Shown here one piece after another: positions 63,130 to 64,000 of a DNA stretch of 64,000 nt (within the stretch, counting starts at the first letter, position 1; each line of letters opens with the position of its first letter). The stretch is taken from assembly GCA_008711295.1 (NCBI GenBank), contig VUYV01000291.1, forward strand, positions 495,403 through 559,402, in the 5' to 3' direction. A model generated the notes under the pieces. The model did no database searches, had not been told where the DNA came from, and saw only the letters and a list, made by a program, of their open reading frames with translations. Source of the stretch: Anarhynchus alexandrinus. Its lineage: Eukaryota > Chordata > Aves > Charadriiformes > Charadriidae. The position numbers were made by a program, and so were the translations under genes.

Positions 63130-63395
63130 GAGAGTAAGGAGAGCGGAAGGTGTCCCCAACACCCCCACTGCTCACGGCTCTCGGCCGGAGCAGCGGCCCA
63201 AACCCCCTCGCAGCGGCCCAAACCCCCTCGCCGCAGCCGTCGCCCCCCAGCCGGGCCGCGGTGCAGCGAGGCGGAGCACGGCCGCCCGCCCGTTCAGCAC
63301 CATGGATGGTACCGCCCGCGCTCCCACCGCCCCCGCAGGGACCTCCACAGCACCCGCGGCCGGACGAGGAGCCTACGGGGAAGGAGCTGACTAAG
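63130..63395. promoter_or_regulatory. GC/CpG-rich block next to the LTR
   Basis: This block is dense in CpG and C runs, in sharp contrast to the surrounding AT-rich intron. It contains an exact 20 bp tandem duplication (63191-63210 and 63211-63230) and gccgggccgcggtg. Open frames exist on both strands but match nothing I recognise and are expected in GC-rich DNA. It could be a CpG island for an alternative ARNT2 or non-coding transcript, or merely a GC-rich patch. It does not encode the expected ARNT2 N-terminus. Confidence 0.5.
63191..63230. repeat. Exact 20 bp tandem duplication
   Basis: The unit cagcggcccaaaccccctcg occurs twice head to tail with no mismatch inside the GC-rich block. Confidence 0.95.
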
Positions 63396-63556
63396 AGTCA
63401 TTAGGACTTTGGTTCCTGTCGTGGTTTAGGGCAAATCGGCTGCTGAGGACCTGGGGGATCCCAGGTGGGACCGACAGATGCTCCCCTCTACCCCTCTGCA
63501 AAGAGAGAGGCAGAGGAGGAAAAAAAGACTTATGAGTTTAGAAGGAACTAAACTAC

Positions 63557-63562
63557 TTTAAT
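63557..63562 (-). terminator. LTR polyadenylation signal ATTAAA
   Basis: The minus strand reads ttcattaaagtag, about 240 nt downstream of the TATA box and 140 nt from the LTR end. No AATAAA was seen on this strand in the element, so ATTAAA is the best candidate. Confidence 0.45.
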
Positions 63563-63798
63563 GAAATATTAATAATAAAATAAAAGGAAATAATGAAAAA
63601 TATATACAAAACCATATCAAGCTCCCGAGATGACAATCACGACACCGGCTGGCACTGGGGCAGTCCCAGGCTGGACTCGGTGACGGACGGGAACTGGATT
63701 CCAGATCTGCATTCAGGATGGGGATCACAAACAGATGAACAGAGTCCTCCTCAGACGTCAGCCATTGAAGGAAGAGCGCTGACCCTTTGATCCATCAG

Positions 63799-63807
63799 CT
63801 TTTATAC
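63799..63807 (-). promoter_or_regulatory. TATA box of the LTR
   Basis: The minus strand reads cagtataaaagctg. Its position, about 380 nt before the LTR terminus, suits a U3 promoter directing transcription towards lower coordinates, the same direction as ARNT2. Confidence 0.6.
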
Positions 63808-64000
63808 TGAGCATGAGGCAGATGGGATGGAATACCCCGTTGGTCAGTTTGGGGTCACCTGTCCTGTCCGCTCCTCCCCACAGGTGGGACCCCACTATGC
63901 TTTTCCGCTTTCAACCTTCCAACGGGGCAAATAACAAAGTCAGTTGGCCTTGGGGGTTAGAGCAATAAGTATAAGCAGGAGCCTCTCTGCATCCCATGCC

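Larger units (their letters stand above)
1..64000 (-). other. ARNT2: ARNT2 gene body, internal part (5' and 3' ends outside window)
   Basis: Eight minus-strand exons spell consecutive segments of ARNT2 (aryl hydrocarbon receptor nuclear translocator 2), a nuclear bHLH-PAS transcription factor. It dimerises with class I bHLH-PAS proteins such as SIM1, NPAS4 and HIF-alpha and is mainly neural and hypothalamic in vertebrates. The exons lie in colinear order and every border has AG/GT. The joined frame is open for 306 codons. The paralogue ARNT is less likely: the basic-region exon has [13 protein letters not shown] and [15 protein letters not shown], which I recall as ARNT2 wording, where ARNT differs at several of these positions. 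The start codon, PAS-B and the Gln/Ser/Pro-rich C-terminus are not in the window. Gene identity rests on recalled family sequence, not on a search. Confidence 0.95.
47682..64000 (-). other. ARNT2: ARNT2 intron 1 (partial)
   Basis: Sequence upstream of exon 2 lacks any segment encoding the expected first ~10 residues, so it is read as intron 1. It includes a CpG-rich patch (51900-52080), a TAAT-rich stretch (58690-58880), a GC-rich block (63130-63395) and an LTR (63417 to the edge). The rest is AT-rich. The alternative, that one of the GC-rich patches is a non-coding first exon or promoter, cannot be excluded. Confidence 0.75.
63417..64000 (-). mobile_element. Endogenous retrovirus LTR (minus strand, runs off window edge)
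   Basis: On the minus strand the element shows LTR layout: a TATA box (63799-63807), a long transcribed R/U5-like stretch, an ATTAAA polyadenylation signal (63557-63562) and a terminus reading ...ccacgaca. Its complement, tgtcgtggtttag, opens like the TG...CA ends of avian ERV LTRs. At least 584 nt is present and the U3 start lies past 64000. The sequence below 63417 does not begin with a tRNA primer-binding site, so this is a solo LTR or the 3' LTR of a provirus beyond the edge. No retroviral genes are present in the window. Confidence 0.75.

Noticed and set aside
47682..64000. ARNT2 exon 1 (about ten N-terminal residues) inside the window
   Set aside because: I searched the minus strand of the GC-rich patches at 51.9 kb and 63.1-63.4 kb for an ATG followed by the expected Ala/Thr/Pro/Val segment and a donor in the right phase, and found none.
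1..64000. tRNA, rRNA, CRISPR or prokaryotic operon features
   Set aside because: I looked for cloverleaf-like segments, direct-repeat/spacer arrays and ribosome-binding-site-led gene strings. None is visible, and the context is a vertebrate gene.

Overview
The window is vertebrate nuclear DNA, almost certainly from a bird. It carries several CR1 LINE fragments, including one whose 3' end has the diagnostic CATAGAAT octamer repeats, MIR-like core-SINE relics and an avian-type retroviral LTR. No prokaryotic-style genes, operons, CRISPR arrays or rRNA/tRNA genes are visible. The species cannot be fixed from the sequence.

One gene can be supported, on the minus strand: ARNT2, the bHLH-PAS class II partner of SIM1, NPAS4, HIF-alpha and related factors. 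Eight internal coding exons were located by matching conserved ARNT2 protein segments and checking AG/GT splice borders and phase. In transcription order they are 47570-47681, 41229-41276, 35246-35459, 32630-32843, 12491-12593, 10413-10478, 9863-9948 and 471-547. Together they give 920 nt: two bases finishing a split codon plus 306 codons. There is no stop and all phases agree. They encode the N-terminal tail, the acidic linker, the whole bHLH and the whole PAS-A domain. The first coding exon and promoter (expected beyond 64000) and PAS-B plus the C-terminal region (expected before position 1) are not in the window. About 98.6% of the window is intron.

Layout by increasing coordinate: 1-470 intron 9 (partial); 548-9862 intron 8, with a CpG-rich islet carrying a YY1-type motif near 2.7-3.3 kb, a CR1 fragment at 6.4-6.8 kb and two unexplained open stretches; 9863-12593 a compact cluster of three exons; 12594-32629 a 20 kb intron 5; 32630-35459 the PAS-A and bHLH exons, separated by a 2.4 kb intron with a young-looking CR1; 35460-47681 the acidic and N-terminal exons; 47682-64000 intron 1 (partial), ending in a GC-rich block that directly abuts a minus-strand LTR running off the window edge.

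I found no previously undescribed system. The points most worth checking are the LTR/CpG block in intron 1, the CpG-rich islets inside introns (possible internal promoters or enhancers), two open stretches I could not assign, and an alternating inverted-repeat cluster at a CR1 junction. Exon numbers assume one coding exon upstream of the window. CpG and repeat calls were made by eye without counting software.
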